From Lates calcarifer (lineage: Eukaryota > Chordata > Actinopteri > Centropomidae), in assembly GCF_001640805.2 (NCBI RefSeq), contig NC_066848.1:25558144-25622143 (forward strand): a stretch of DNA of 64,000 nucleotides. Direction: 5' to 3'. Shown in pieces: positions 13,108 through 25,910 of the stretch. The stretch's first letter is position 1, and the number at the start of each line of letters is the position of its first letter. The notes under the pieces are model-generated. The model worked only from the letters and a program-made list of their open reading frames with translations. It ran no database searches and was not told where the DNA came from. Made by a program: the position numbers and the translations under genes.

Positions 13108-13409
13108 TTTTCAGCCCCAGTATCGTCAACATCCACATCAAACATCCACCCGAGGCCTCTGTCCAGGTCCACCAGGTGTCTCAGCTGGACAACTACCACA
13201 ACAATGGACACCAGCTGAAAGGTTCCCAGTCAGGCTCCTCCTCATCTACCAGCTACACCTACCACCACACAGAGAGCAGCCAGAAGATCCAGCACCATGG
13301 CTACAATGTAGTCTATCCCAGCCAGCATGGTTACCAGGTTCCTCAGTATCAGCCTGTCACCTCCAAGAACACACTGGGCCGCTGCTTCCAGGAGACCACA
13401 GGCAGTCAG
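13108..13409 (+). CDS. ltbp1: ltbp1 exon: conserved linker and start of hybrid domain
   Basis: The acceptor is the CCAG at 13104-13107; a competing TTTTCAG seven bases downstream would break the frame. Entry is phase 1 and exit is phase 0 after GSQ, with donor GTACCC. The first part reads NIHIKHPPEASVQVHQVSQ, nearly identical to LTBP1 as I remember it. A low-complexity Ser/Tyr/His/Gln stretch follows that is poorly conserved in the family. The last dozen residues, LGRCFQETTGSQ, open the hybrid 8-Cys domain with its first cysteine. Together with the next two exons it builds that domain, which in LTBPs sits before the first cbEGF. Confidence 0.93.
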
Positions 13410-13626
13410 GTACCCTGTCAGACATTCTCCTGTATGTTAGCATCTGATGGAACAACTAATGGTCACTATTTATGGCTACCACATGTGAATAATGTGGAAA
13501 AATTTGAATTTTGCCCAATAAAATGGAAACTAGTTTGAGGCTGGATAACTTCCAATAAGCAGTATTTTATATATTTTAAAACAATTAAGAGACATTTTAA
13601 GTATTTTTTCCTCCATCAGTAAAATT

Positions 13627-13815
13627 GCTGGGGGGGGGGGGTTGCATTATTTAGATAGGACAGTGGAGAGAGAAAGGAAACAGAGAGAGAGAGTAGGGGA
13701 ATGACATACAGTAAGGGTCCGTCCGGACCGGGAGTTGATCTGGGGACCAGCTGCTCAGGGCACCAAGGCCCATGTGGTATGCACCCCAACCATATGGCTA
13801 AGGGGGCACCTCTCA
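13627..13815 (-). mobile_element. tRNA-derived SINE, reverse orientation
   Basis: Read on the minus strand it begins GGTGCCCCCTTAGCCATATGG, followed by TTGGGGTGCATACCACATGG and CCCTGAGCAGCTG, then a pyrimidine-rich body with CTCTCTGTTTCC and CTGTCCTATCTAA. The head resembles a tRNA A-box region of the Leu/Ser type. The same layout recurs near 25066 and 30251 in this window, so it is a family. It ends in a C/G homopolymer at 13630-13641. Confidence 0.75.
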
Positions 13816-13917
13816 TCCGTTATTAAATTGATCTGGTGTCCACTCACACACAGTGGTAAAATAAGGGAAACATGAATGTGATGTACTTTCTCTCCTCAGA
13901 TATTTATAGTCCTAAAA

Positions 13918-13918
<1 letters not shown>

Positions 13919-13965
<47 letters not shown>
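13919..13965. repeat. (TG)n microsatellite
   Basis: A perfect run of more than 20 TG units followed by AGAGGGAGAGAG, in the intron before exon 14399. Confidence 0.97.
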
Positions 13966-13966
<1 letters not shown>

Positions 13967-14398
13967 AGGGAGAGAGAAACCTCACCACATTCTCCTGCAG
14001 CCATCCTGTAAACATAACATGGCTTAAGAGACAAAGAGTCCACTCAAATGCACCACTCAGAGTTATTACACCTGAATAAGGATCTGTGTAAGAAGAGAGG
14101 GGAAAAGGTGACAGATAAACAAAAAACAAGAAAAAAAAGAATGCTTTGTTCATTGTTCAGTAAACACATTTTTTTTAACCAAGTCTTGCCTTTAAAAAAA
14201 AAAATAGCAATAAATATTGTATCATGGACTTGTTGTCGAGGTCTGTCGGTGAGGGAGAGGTGGAGAAGACAGTGGATGAGGTGTGTACACTGTGTGTGTT
14301 TTTGAAATTTACTCCTGCGGATAAGGCATACAGAGAGAGCAGGAGGCATGCTTGTATGAAAATAAAAATAATAATTCATCCTCTTCCATCCCCTACAG

Positions 14399-14501
14399 TG
14401 TGGGAAGGCTCTGCCCGGGCTCACTAAGCAGGAGCATTGCTGTGGAACCATTGGAACATCCTGGGGTTTCCATAAGTGCCAGAAGTGTCCAAAGAAACCA
14501 T
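14399..14501 (+). CDS. ltbp1: ltbp1 exon: core of hybrid (8-Cys) domain
   Basis: The exon begins TGT right after CCCCTACAG (phase 0) and ends in phase 1 before GTAAGT. It reads [15 protein letters not shown], then [16 protein letters not shown]. The paired CC rather than a CCC triplet is the signature of the hybrid domain as opposed to a true TB domain. Spacing and the G-T-S-W-G motif fit LTBP1 closely. It joins the previous exon at GSQ/CGK, the same place I recall for the human gene. Confidence 0.93.
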
Positions 14502-17500
14502 GTAAGTACAGTTGTTTTCTCAGATGTTCAGTCTTTTGTTGTTTTGAACACCTGATTTATTCTTTTCTTTTAGAAACCTTGGCATAGCCCTAAACATCTG
14601 TTACTATTTGCATGCGTTGTCCTAATTACATCCTTGGGTATATTTGTAGTTTTGTCAAAGCAGCAGTTTTTTGATGTCATTGAGGTTTAGCTTCAACCTA
14701 AATATGCACAGTACACAATAAATCACTTTAAAGGCCTTGGCTGTATATCTTTTTTTGCTCTTATCAGTCTGAGCTAAATTCACAAGGAGTTTGTTTGAAA
14801 GGAGACTCCACCAGTTGTACACATCAGTTCCTGTTTCCAGGAACTGGGGAATACTACTGTGTATGGGAACAAGAAGTTGTATAAAGCCTGGGGGTGTGAA
14901 GTTAGAGAGAAGTGAGCTTACCAGACCTCTGGAGACCGCTCCACATCTCTGCTCCAAGCTCAAGGATACACTGGTGGTAATAACAAATCTCCCAACAAGC
15001 TGAGGAGCACTGGCTCTCTTTGGCACTCTTCAGCACAAGGCTTAGTGTACGCCTTGCAGCATTAATGCTGAAAAGCTTCAGCAGTTTAAAACTTAAAGTC
15101 AGTACAGTGAACTCTACCTCTGAGCTGTTTCTGCAGGCAAGCATGTGTCCACACCACCAGCACCGCTACTGCAGTGCTGCTACTGCAGTGCTGCTACTGT
15201 ATGGGAAATACTGGTCTTCATCTAATGTTCTGCAGAGCACCCAGCGCTATTCAACCTAAGTGTTGCACTCGAGCTGGTGCTCCTTAGCTAAAGTAGAGCC
15301 CGGTGAGCATCCTGAAGCTTGTTTTTAACTGAATCTAATTAGCTCTGGATCTGTGGTGCAGTGTGAGTTCAAGCAGCACTGCTGATATCATAGTTGTAGG
15401 TTCCCATACATTAAGGTTGCGTTTACTCATAAATACCAGTCAGTCGGCAAAAACAGTTGTGTAAAGTCTTTTGTACTGTAGCGCTGCCTGATGATGTCAT
15501 AGTGATGTCATCAGGAAACCTTCACCCTAAATTAAGATGCAACAAATTTGGCTGAGTGTCCCTTGCAGTTCTTTGTCTCAGGAAGCAATACACAAAATAA
15601 AGATGCTGAGCCAGACCAATGAGGAAACATTATATACACTTGTGTTGGGCTGGGTATTAAAACAGGTGACTTTCACCTGGGGGTTATTTCCAGAGAGCAA
15701 ATGCACTAAAATGCCTTGGTGGCATGGTGTGCTAATTCCTGCTTCCCAACTCATTTTAAAGAGATTGTTACCCAGCTAAACTGAGTGTGTGTATATGTGG
15801 GTGTGTTGAAGGGAACGTCGCCAGCCTGAGTGTGGCTGTATTTTTTATGTTGTAGGTGGGTGTTCAACCCCACTCCTTTTATAGGTCTATGGAACTTCTC
15901 ACTGACACCAAAGTATTAGATGCAGGGCATGAAAAGACATGGTATGATGTACGAAATACATGACCTTCCTCCAGTTCAGCTGAGGACAGGGCTGGTAAGT
16001 ATTTTGAATAACTTATATATAGCAGTACATTTAAGATTATCTGCTCTGACACAAAACATTAGCATAGGTGAGCATCATAGCATCTTAATCCAGACCCACT
16101 GTTCACACTGAACAGAGCTGTGAAGTGGGAGGTGTTATTTTGGGCATCCATTGTTTTCAGAAGTAAAAGCCCAAAACCCAAGGACATCCAGCTGGAACTA
16201 GTGAATATTAAAATATTAATAATAATCTATGAAATAATTACATCAGAATAGTTAATCTAATACAGTATTAATACAGTAATAGTAACTAGTACAATGTCTC
16301 TTATGCAAATTACAGTCACAACAGACTAGTTATACTTACAAGGTCAGTGAGAATTGTAGGGTTTTGGTAAAGAAAGTTCTGACAAACTTATATTGTCAGA
16401 ATTAAAAAAAAAACATCAAAATCGATGCAGCCTAACAGAGATATCGTCTTTTCTAATCTGTGCATTACACTAGTAGTGATTAACAGAACCTCGAGCCTTT
16501 AACCTCAGGCGCAGATGAGAAGTGGTCGGTAAGGTCACTTCTGTCTAAAACCACACCCCTCAAACCTGTAGTCTTCTGACCCAACAGATGATAACTCAAA
16601 TGACATCACTTGAGGAGATTTATCAGACACAAAAGGCTCCATACAACTTTTTTCAGAGATGATTATGAGTCACAAATTTTTCATTCATCCATTTTGAGCA
16701 AGTTGAGATGTTTGGTCCTAGTGTGCATTATAACATGTCAGACCCTGTTTATCAGTGAACAATCAGCTTTTAGGCCACATGCCTCTGAAACACTGTGAGA
16801 ATTGACAGTTTAGCCTTTCTATTCACGTACTGTATTTCAGTGGGAGTCACTACAAAGCCAAAGGTTTGTCCTTCCCTCTGTTCTCTATAGGAATGGCAGG
16901 GGCATGAGTGTAGATTTTTTCCGCTTTACAGTGTTTAGTGCGGAACAGTACATTGTGCCATGGAGCCATGGGTAGTTGGTAGATAAATTGGCTTTATTGC
17001 TTAAACAATGAAAGCCTTTTGTTTCCCGCTGATCAAAATATCAGTCTGCTTTCAGGTGCTTGAGTACCACCTCCCCACTGGTGCCTTTGTCCAACATTAC
17101 AGCATGGCCTAGTCTCCAACCTGCAGCTGAGATTTGCACAAATTTGACTTGTCAGTCTGTGGTTAATTCTGTGCTGCTGGCCTGTCAAAGCAGCTTTCTG
17201 CTCCTTTTCATTGTCTCACATTAATTTTATAACTTTATTCATCACTGTCTCTGCCTTTCATTCTTTCTTCCTAATCATTTTAGTATCTCTTCAGCTCCAC
17301 TCAGCTGTTTTTAAAAAGACGGGAAAGGCTTGAAAATTGATGTTAACACAACTGACTTTTAAGGGTTAAGACAGGTTTCACTATGAAGCTTGATGGATGT
17401 GCTTTCTAGTTGAGTGAGAGAGCTGCTACTCACGCTGCTGATGGATGAGGGAAAATCTACATCTCAACTTGTCCTCTGTGTATATTTCAGTGCATTCTTT

Positions 17501-18420
17501 TCCATTTTTTTCTGCCCTCTACTGTTCAGATATAAATGTTGTAGTTTAAATTCAGTGCTGCTCATTTTTCAAAGTGACAGCAGTGACTGTTCTAACACTG
17601 ACACCAAGGAGAACTGCAACAAACCTTTTCCAGAGACACAATTGAAGAATTCTCCAAGGCTACACATTGCATGTTTAAAATATTGCAGTGCATCTGCCAA
17701 TCACATACAAGTCACATACAAATCATAAGTGCACAAAACATCAACCTATGCTACTAACCTTAATATCTTGTTAGCTAGTTGTTATCAGCAAGCATGTGTT
17801 TAGCTGATGATGTCAAAACAATGATGGTTGTTGGACAACTGAGCAGGCCATGAGACTGCCTATCAAGTCAGTTTGGCCCACTGGTGTAGTGCAGCCCGAG
17901 AAGATACAATGTTGATGGCCACTTAAAGCTGCTGAGTATCTGCTCTTTGCTTGAGTGAGGATAGGATTCAGAGACACTTGAAAAGTGCTTTGGGTCAATG
18001 AATGATATAAATTATTATTATTACCTGCTTTTGAAATGTATTATTGATATTGCTCCATCTATTTTAGCATTCCTGTTCTTTGGTGTACTAGTCACAATGA
18101 TCACGCATGGTACTGTAAAAGGGATCAATTTACTGCTCTACATAATCAAATGTTTTCAGTCCCAAATTATCATATCATTTTGAACTGCTTTGAGGATCAG
18201 TTGTCTGACAAAAATACCAACAGATATGAACATTTTTAGAAAAGATGACACTCTAACTGATGATAAAACCTGCCCAACTGAAAGAAAAAAGTCACAGGTG
18301 ATCGTGAAATTGAACCTGAAAAGTAGTCATATATTTATTTATTACTGTTAAATCATTCATTAAGTGTATGAAAAACATGACTAACATGTTTGTCCCTTCC
18401 CTTTCTTCTCCTCTCATTAG
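14502..18420. other. ltbp1 intron, 3.9 kb, no other feature recognised
   Basis: AT-rich intron. A small direct repeat of TACTGCAGTGCTGC lies near 15168-15200 and a short inverted repeat around 15487-15515. I saw no coding or mobile-element sequence that I can name. Confidence 0.65.
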
Positions 18421-18480
18421 CTATCCCTCTGATAGATTGTCCTCAGGGTTACAAGAGAATCAACAGCTCTCATTGCCAAG
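18421..18480 (+). CDS. ltbp1: ltbp1 exon: C-terminal end of hybrid domain (60 nt)
   Basis: A very short exon, phase 1 at both ends, between ...CTCTCATTAG and GTAAGA. It encodes about twenty residues including DCPQGYKRINSSHCQ, which supplies the last two cysteines of the hybrid domain. The matching human segment, as I recall it, ends in a similar P-G-Y-K-R-V-N-N-T-F-C-Q. NSS is a possible N-glycosylation site at the position where I recall human NNT. Too short to be seen as an open frame; it is supported by homology, phase and splice sites together. Confidence 0.9.
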
Positions 18481-18559
18481 GTAAGAGTTTTTGGTTTTGA
18501 TTTTAGCGGCGTGGCTTTTTATCATTGGCTTTAAGGGATGGCAGTGTTAGTCTGTCAGT

Positions 18560-18960
18560 CCATCCACCAGACTGGACAGACTGAAATATCTTGACATCTA
18601 CTTGATGGACTGGACCAGAATTTGATACAGATATTTATGGTCCCCAGGCAATTTTCCTCTAGTGCCACAATGACAATAATATTTGTGGTTTTAAATGAAA
18701 TGTCTAAAAACTATGAGATGGATAGCCATTTGGTTCAATTTGGTTCAGACAATCCCTCAGTAAGTTATAATTTTGGTGGTCAAAATTTAAATTTGTCCAG
18801 TACTTTGGTTTATGACCGAATGGCTGCAAAACTACTGCCCAACAGTCTGAGCCAAACTTTGTTTATCGTGAGTGTGGTTTGTATGCACGTTAGCATACAG
18901 CGCAAAGTACCATGGTGGCTAAGGACGGCCTCACAAAGCTGCTAGCACGGCCATATATTT
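18560..18960 (+). repeat. Old dispersed repeat, copy 1
   Basis: Contains CTGAAATATCTTGACATCTA, GGTCCCCAGGCAATTTTCCT and CCAGTACTTTGGTTTATGACC. Related wording is found near 24640-25060 and 36410-36560, so this is a diverged interspersed family seen widely in fish introns. Ends unclear. Confidence 0.6.
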
Positions 18961-20802
18961 GTTTTGTACTAAAACAGACTGCTCTTTGGTCAAAAATGTA
19001 GAGGTTCTACATTATTGCATAAATACCTTTTTTGTGTCTATACTAGTTGTCACTATTTGCAAACAGTACTGTCATACCTCAGATGGACAACAATGTGACT
19101 GACAAATTGGCAGTTACCAAATAGCTTCATTTGCATTACCTCCACCCTGTAGGCTCAGTTTGCATCTAGCCTGGGAAATTCAGGACACATACAGTCAAAT
19201 TTGTGATCTGAATTACAGAGAAGCAATATACAGTATGTGGCAGAGTGTAAACCAAAGGACATTAAATCACAATATTATTTAGAGGTGAGACCTTTGAAAT
19301 GACAGGTAGAGATGGGGTTTAAATCATCTGTGCCCAAGATTACAGGTGCTTTAGTTACTGTAAAATAATTTTATGTCAAGAAGAACAATTTCAGAAACAT
19401 GTAGCAAACAGAGATATTCTTTATTGACAGAGAGAAACAGTGGTCACAAGTTGGAACTAACCAACAGGAATATGACAGACATGAATATGCAATTTAATTG
19501 GGGTCCAAGATGGGTTAGTGTTAATCTGAGGCTAAATTTGAACAAATGTCAGGTTCATCAAACAGAGGAGCATATGTGGGATATCTGTTGACTGTCAATA
19601 ATCTGAAAGCAGACATGACAAAAGTGGGAGTGACCCGGAGCATGGTGGTACCAACCTTTCTACAAGAACTCATAAAAGAGGTGCTACACCATGTCCAGCT
19701 CACTTTCCAGATTGGCTGGCCAGACAGTGGCATGGAACTGTTCCTTCCTGTTTATCCATATTTGAACTTGAGGTGTCGGTCAGCAGCATCTGATGTAGTG
19801 TGCAAAATGTGGTTCTGTATAAAGTACAAAGCAAAGACACATTCCAAGGATAAATTTGCCAATCTCACATCTGAGACTGTAAAAGTAGGTGGCCTCAGAC
19901 ACTTTCAAGTCTGAAAGTTAGCCTTCTGTGACTTGATTATTATTCACATTTTTGCCAAAGAAACTTTGAAAGCCCAGTTCAGCAAAAATGAACCTGTAAT
20001 GAAATGGTTAGATTAGTTAAATTAATTCACAGTAAGTTTTAGATTTGTTACACTGTTAGAATTATTTGTCAAACATCCTCACTGAAAGGAAATTTTATAC
20101 TAACTTTGAAAGATAACTACGTAATTTGAAACTAGTTTTTTAATTTTAATTAATTTTAAACTCAGACTGCTAAAGCCTCATATTAGCTTTAGGTGAGCCA
20201 AGGATACATTTTCATACAGAACAAGGGAAATTGTGAAACTGTTCTTTTATGGCAGAAGACTTTGGAGTAAGTACTATTTGCAGCAAACTAAAGTGAGCAA
20301 AGTCCATCTGCTGATGAAGTTCATTTGATTTGCTGAAGGATCCAGATTAGCAACTAAATTGACCCTAAGATGAGATTGTTTTGTCTGCTGCTGTTTCCAA
20401 GGTCAAGAATGATCTTTGAAACTAAAAACTGAAATATTTTTCTGTTGTTGGGAAATCAAAGTAACTCCATTCAATAATATGTTGACCCTTATAGCAACAA
20501 TAGAGAGTACTGGATTCACCATTACCACTATTAATGTGGCACAGTGCCATGTTATCCACAGTGTTTGCCAGCTCTGTGGCTGGAAGCAGAACTCTGACAG
20601 GACAAAGATGGCCTGCTGCCCACTCAGAATACTGCCAGACTAGACTGTGTGTGTGTGTGAGTGCGTGTAGTCCTATGCTTGGCTATCCTGTAGGAGGAGC
20701 CAGGACTCACTATAATCCACCACATCCTTTTCTTCTCATTTATTATTATTATCATTTTTCAAACAGGCCCCCCTTTCTTTTACTCTTGGACCTATAGTAC
20801 AA

Positions 20803-22220
20803 TGGTGGAAAAAAAAGTTTTCAGACACCCCATACATTTGTGAAACATTGCATTAAGAATCACTCTTCAACTGCAATTTCTTTTAGTACAGTCACAGCCA
20901 AAATACTAAACAAATCCTAAAAAAGCCATTAAAAACTTAAAATTGATTGCTTCCATAAAAATACATAAGAAATTTTGAGTATTGGGCATTTTGGTACCAG
21001 TGATCCACTAATGAAGGTTGTGCTTTTTATTAAAAGACACAATTTTTGTTGCTGTGCTTCGTGTTTATATAAAGCCAGCACATTTGAAAGTTCTTCAGAG
21101 ACAAAAATGGCTAAAACAAGGAACCTAATGCAGGAAACATGCCTGAAGATACAGATTCTCAGCCAGCAAGGGTACAGCTGCCACCAGATAGCCAGGAAGT
21201 ACAGATGCAGTCCTTCAGCAGTTGGATACGCTCTGCAGAAATGCAGATGAACCTACAACTTGGAAGACAAACCAAGATCTGGGCATCCAAGGGTTTCTTC
21301 AGCAAGAAATCCTGATCTGCATGTGCAGGGAAAGGAGCTTCAGCAGCAGTGGTCAAACCAAACTGGTGCCCAGTCTTCCACCCGCACTGTACGTGGCCGA
21401 CTTTTAGATCATGGCTTAAGGTCCTACAAGGCTGTCAAGAAGCCCCTGATCAATGAGAGACAGAGGCTAGCCCAGTGTCGTTGGGCCCAAGCACACAAGA
21501 ACTGGACAGCCAGGAATTGGAAGAAGATTCTGTGGTCAGATGAGTCTAGTTTCCAGGTTTATCCTCCTCCTGATAATGTGAGGGTACGCAGAAGGCCAGG
21601 CGAAGCATTATCTCCAGTGTGTGCAGTACCTACTGTCAAGTATGGTCTACTCTCACTTTACTCTGCCAAGTATTGTGCTATTCTCGAAACCCATATGCTC
21701 CCTTCTGCACGTGCACTGTTCCGCTGAGGTAAAAACTGGATGTTTTAACAAGATAATACCCCTTGCCACACATCCAGGGCCAGTAGAACTTGGCTGCTGG
21801 AGCACTGTATCCAGGTCTTAGGGTGGCCAGCTCAATGCCCGGACATGAACCCCATTGAAAATCTGTGGTGGATTAGGTCTGTTTTAAAGCATAAACCAAA
21901 GAATTTAGAGGAATTAAAAGCAGTAATTCAAGAAGAATAAAAAGATTACCCCGCAACAGTGTGAATGGCTCATGGGGAACATGCCAGCCAGGATTAGAGT
22001 TCTACTGCATGCTAATGGCAGAACTACTAAATATGAATTTGATGATGTGATGGTTTATTTATTTTTTTGTTCAGTTTTGAACACATTCTCTGTTATTTGT
22101 TGACTTTGATACCGACAATGTTGAGAACTGACATATTGAAACTGTCAAGAATTTAGTTTTGTTAGTTTTTCTTGTAAACAGTAAACCAAAAAATATAATT
22201 TGTGTTTGTGTCTGACTAAT
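20803..22220 (+). mobile_element. Tc1-like DNA transposon, inactive
   Basis: The left end begins after a TA with CAATGGTGGAAAAAAAAGTT, the usual style of a Tc1 terminal repeat. The right end is diverged; only TTTGTGTTTGTGTCTGA near 22198-22214 may be left of its partner. About 1.4 kb agrees with a full Tc1 element. It holds the transposase relic described separately. Confidence 0.8.
21107..22000 (+). pseudogene. Tc1-like transposase relic
   Basis: The frame starts MAKTRNLMQETCLKIQIL with a paired helix-turn-helix region (GYSCHQIARKYRCSP). A TGA at 21248 interrupts it, after which the same frame continues with DKPRSGHPRVSS. The DDE catalytic parts remain visible: WSDESSF near 21535, QDNTPCHTSR near 21754 after a frame change, and PDMNPIENLW near 21842. 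Stops near 21725 and past 21935 and the frame change make it non-functional. Confidence 0.87.
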
Positions 22221-23433
22221 GCAGCTCTCATTTTCATTTCCTTCTTCTTCCAAATCTACATACCAACCTGTTTTAAGATGAAGAAGCAGTACTCCAGTAT
22301 TCCTCTTATTTGGGCAAAAATAAATCTTTTTTGTCTGAAAAATTAAAGTATGTCATTTTCAGTAAAATAGTCATATTTAATATCATAAGTATGCAACTTC
22401 GGTTACTCCAAATCTAATTTGCCTAGTTATGGTTACACTCATTAAACACTGTCTTCCTCTGAGATACATTATCAGTTTTCTGTAACTGAAAGAACTGCTG
22501 AACTCAAACCTGTTTACATCACATATATTATTCGTGGCCCACTTTGTTACGAATATTTGTTTGCATGGTATCAACCATATGACTGAGCCTATTCCATAGC
22601 CTGGCAATACCAACTTTGCATCAAACTTCACAGGGTTCCCAGTCCATTACATCACATGGCCCCAAACCCCAGCTGCATAGTCAAGAACTAGACAAATGCC
22701 AGCTTGAAAGGGTTTGCAAGAAAATGCAAGAAAATCAACATGTGCAATTTATTTATTTTTGCCAGTAACTCCCATGTGTGTCCTGCCTGCAGAGTTTTGA
22801 TGTGTGTTACACAAAATGATATGTCTGAAATTTCATTTTCTTTTCATTTATGGACAACATAATTTTTTTACACCACTCATAAATACAAATCAACATTTTC
22901 TGCATACAAGGCTCATTATATGATAAAATGTGCAAAGTCGGTAATAACGAGACTTGAAAAGTGGAACTAAATTTAAAAAATTGAACTGTGGTTTGTACCT
23001 CTATTAGCCAAATCATTTATTGATATCATGGACCTCTTCATAGCTTGACAGAACTTTATTTGAAATCTGTTAAATTTCATGTCACCCCATGGATGTGTTC
23101 GCTACAAGACAAACATGTTTACATCAGGCTTGTCAGAGAAATTTAATACATGGCTGATCATCTTAAAAATATGAAAATGTTGTATGTTGTTTAAATGGAT
23201 TATTTAACTAATAACTTGCCTTAACTGAAACTGATTATTCATTATACTGGTAACATTTCTGTGCCCTGAAATTGCAGGAGAATGTTATTATATAGCATGA
23301 AAAATGAAAAAAGTTTAATCCAGGTGGAAATTTTATCAACAAATATTGAACAATTAATTTAAAAAAAAAAATTGCACTTCTTCACAATTTTAAACCCCAT
23401 GTAACATGCATTACCCCTATAGGGACTAAAGAA

Positions 23434-23560
23434 AGATAAGAGATAAGATAAGATAAGATAAGATAAGATAAGACAAGACAGAACTTTATTAATCCCAAGA
23501 AAAATTCTTGTGCCAGACATAGCTCCAAAACAGTAGAGAACAACAGTTAAATATATGTGA
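23434..23560 (-). mobile_element. Non-LTR retrotransposon tail with (GATAA)n
   Basis: A run of about eight GATAA units is followed by GACAGAACTTTATTAATCCC. On the minus strand this is GGGATTAATAAAGTTCTGTC plus (TTATC)n, a frequent 3' end of fish LINE or LINE-mobilised elements. A second tail of the same type is at 61045-61085 on the plus strand. Confidence 0.6.
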
Positions 23561-23710
23561 AAAAAAATAAAGAATAGGATAAAATAGGATAAATAAAAAT
23601 CTAAAGTATATGTACCAGTATTTACACAATGTATAAACAGAACAACAGAACAAAACATCTGGTAGGGTTAAGTTTAATATTTGCCATGCAGTTGTACACC
23701 TATCAGTAAC

Positions 23711-23714
<4 letters not shown>

Positions 23715-23744
<30 letters not shown>
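23715..23744. repeat. Poly-A tract
   Basis: About 30 consecutive A residues in the large intron before exon 26745; no element head could be tied to it. Confidence 0.95.
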
Positions 23745-24639
23745 CAGTTACCAGTTCTATTTTTATTTTCATATTTACATTACATTACAAAGCAAGTGAG
23801 TGAGGGACGGTAGGAGATTTAAGGAGACTAAGCAAGTACTAAGTACTAAATCACTTCAGTAAGACAAGTGCAAGGAGATCAGGTAAAGAAGTATACAGTA
23901 AGTGCTAGTTAGGCATGTTAGGCTTTAGTTCATTCAGGTTAACAAAACTGATGCAGACTGAAACTAAACCAAATCATCAGCAACAATTTTCAACTCTCAT
24001 ATTCTTGTATTTCCTTCCTCCTTCTGACATCCCTGACCATTCTCTCCACTGAACATAGAGAGAATGTAACAATGAACAAGTGGATGGAGTGTTACTGCAG
24101 TTACTAACTAACTAACTGCAAATTACAATGCCTTATACGACTTGTAACAAGAAAGTTGCACTTTGTGTACAGCTGCAAGAACTACTTTTTCAACTACCCC
24201 ATTTTTTTCATGCCAGACTATCAAAACAAGGGTTGACCTACCATGTTCAGTCCACAGCAATAATATAGGTTGTTTTGTGAGAGGAGGTCAATACAGAATG
24301 AGTGATAACTGGCTGTCCACAGAGCAGGTGATGTGATATACTGTCTGACACACATCCCTTTCTCTTATTTTGTGTACCCAGTTTTTCCTGTCCTATACTG
24401 AAATCTTACTATGGCTTGTGTGGCAATAAAAGTTTCATGGGTTTTAGTATGAGGATAAGACAGAGAACCACACTAATAAAAGACCAACCAAGTAGGCTGT
24501 TAACAGCCTATTAAAACATACTGGCTGAAAAGTTTGTAGTGCTTTTCACCTATAAACTGGTGGGATACAGACATGAGTCACAGTCTATGATATGGGCCAA
24601 GTGTGTTCTCACTGGAGGAATTTGACTTGCTAAAACTTG

Positions 24640-25060
24640 ACACATTTCACAGTTGAGCTTCAAAACATCAAAGCAATTCTGCTCAAATTTGCAGATTTGC
24701 TTTATTTTCCTATTCTTGGTGCAGTCTGGCTCTATGGATGGTCATGGTGGTTTATTGGCTGGTCCACCATTTTTGTTCAGAATGATATAACTAATCAGCA
24801 ATTAGATGGATTGCCATCAAATTTTGAACAGACATTCACAATTTTCAGACAATAAATGCTAAATACTGTGGTGATCTTCTGTCCTTTCTTCTAGTATCAC
24901 CATGAGGTTGATACTTTTAGCTCTAACTGAAATATCTTGACAACTATAGGGTATATTGCAAGGACCTTTGGTAAAGATGTGCATGGTGCCCAGACTTTGA
25001 ATCTACGTGGCTTTGGTGACCTCCTGACTTTTCTTCTTGTCCCACTATGACATTGCCAGG
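24640..25060 (+). repeat. Old dispersed repeat, copy 2
   Basis: Contains GGATTGCCATCAAATTTTGA, ATCACCATGAGGTTGATACT and TTGGTGACCTCCTGACTTTT, wording typical of the same diverged fish family as the copy near 18560. It abuts the SINE that begins near 25066. Confidence 0.6.
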
Positions 25061-25065
25061 TATTT

Positions 25066-25260
25066 TTGAATGATAACCAAGTGGTTAGGGTGCATACCAC
25101 ATGCCCTGAGCAGCTGATCCCCGTTTCGACTCCCAGTCCAGCTGGACTTTTACAGCATGACACTCCTCTACTCTCTCTCCCCGTTTCCTGTGTCTCTCTT
25201 ACTGTCCTGTCAATAAAGGCAAAAAAAAAAACAACAACAACAACAAAAAAAAAAAAAAGA
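25066..25260 (+). mobile_element. tRNA-derived SINE with A-rich tail
   Basis: It starts with ATAACCAAGTGGTTAGGG, an A-box-like tRNA head, and has CGTTTCGACTCC as a B-box-like region, separated by CATGCCCTGAGCAGCTGATC. The body is pyrimidine-rich (CTCTCTCCCCGTTTCCTGTG) and the tail is AATAAAGGC followed by A-rich sequence. It is the same family as 13627-13815 and 30251-30400. Confidence 0.8.
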
Positions 25261-25639
25261 AAAGAAATCCAGATTCATCAAACCAGGCTACATCTTTACA
25301 GTCTTAAGCTGTCCAGTTGTGGTGAGCCTGTGCCCACTGCAGCCTCAGATTTCTGTTTTGTGCTTACAGGGGTGGAACCTGACAGTCTTATGCTGTTGTT
25401 GCCCATCCATCTCAAGGTTGTTCATTCTGAAATGCTTTTCTGCTCACCACTGCTGGAGAGAGTGGTTATCTGAGTTACCATATCCTTTCTGTCAGCAGAT
25501 TTTATGCATTGCACTGCTGCCTTATGATTGGATAATTGCATTGTACAGTGTTCCTAATAAGATTCTCGGTGAATAAATCTTTAAACTTAGATCACAAATA
25601 TGTATTCCTTTTTACAATCAAGTATTGATCAAGTCAGTA

Positions 25640-25910
25640 ATCAACAATCCACAATTGCCTTCACATCGGAAGGAGCCAGTTGAGATGTTTCGGGCATCTG
25701 GTTAGGATGCCTCCAGGGCACCTTCATTTTTCCAGACAAGCCATTATTTATCTCATCTGGCCTGGGAGCACCTTGGGAACCCCCGGGGGGAGCTGGAAAA
25801 TGTTGCCACAGGGGTGGGGGTTGTCTGGAATACACTGCTGAGCCCGTTGCCACTGTGACCCAACCTTGGATAAGTGGAAGAAAGCGGATGGATTGATGGA
25901 TCAGTTAACA
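25640..25910 (+). mobile_element. 3' tail of an RTE/Rex3-type LINE
   Basis: GGAGCCAGTTGAGATGTTTC, CCTGGGAGCACCTTGGGAAC, GACCCAACCTTGGATAAGTG and GAAAGCGGATGGATTGATGG match the 3' end wording I remember for Rex3-like fish LINEs, which end in GATG-type repeats. Only the tail is present. The family name is from memory. Confidence 0.65.

Noticed and set aside
13108..13115. Alternative acceptor at TTTTCAG inside the exon start
   Set aside because: Starting at 13115 breaks the frame with the phase-1 donor at 11578 and loses the conserved reading frame.
15487..15515. Inverted repeat CCTGATGA...TCATCAGG with TGATGTCA motifs, CRE-like
   Set aside because: Short and isolated in an intron; nothing ties it to regulation.
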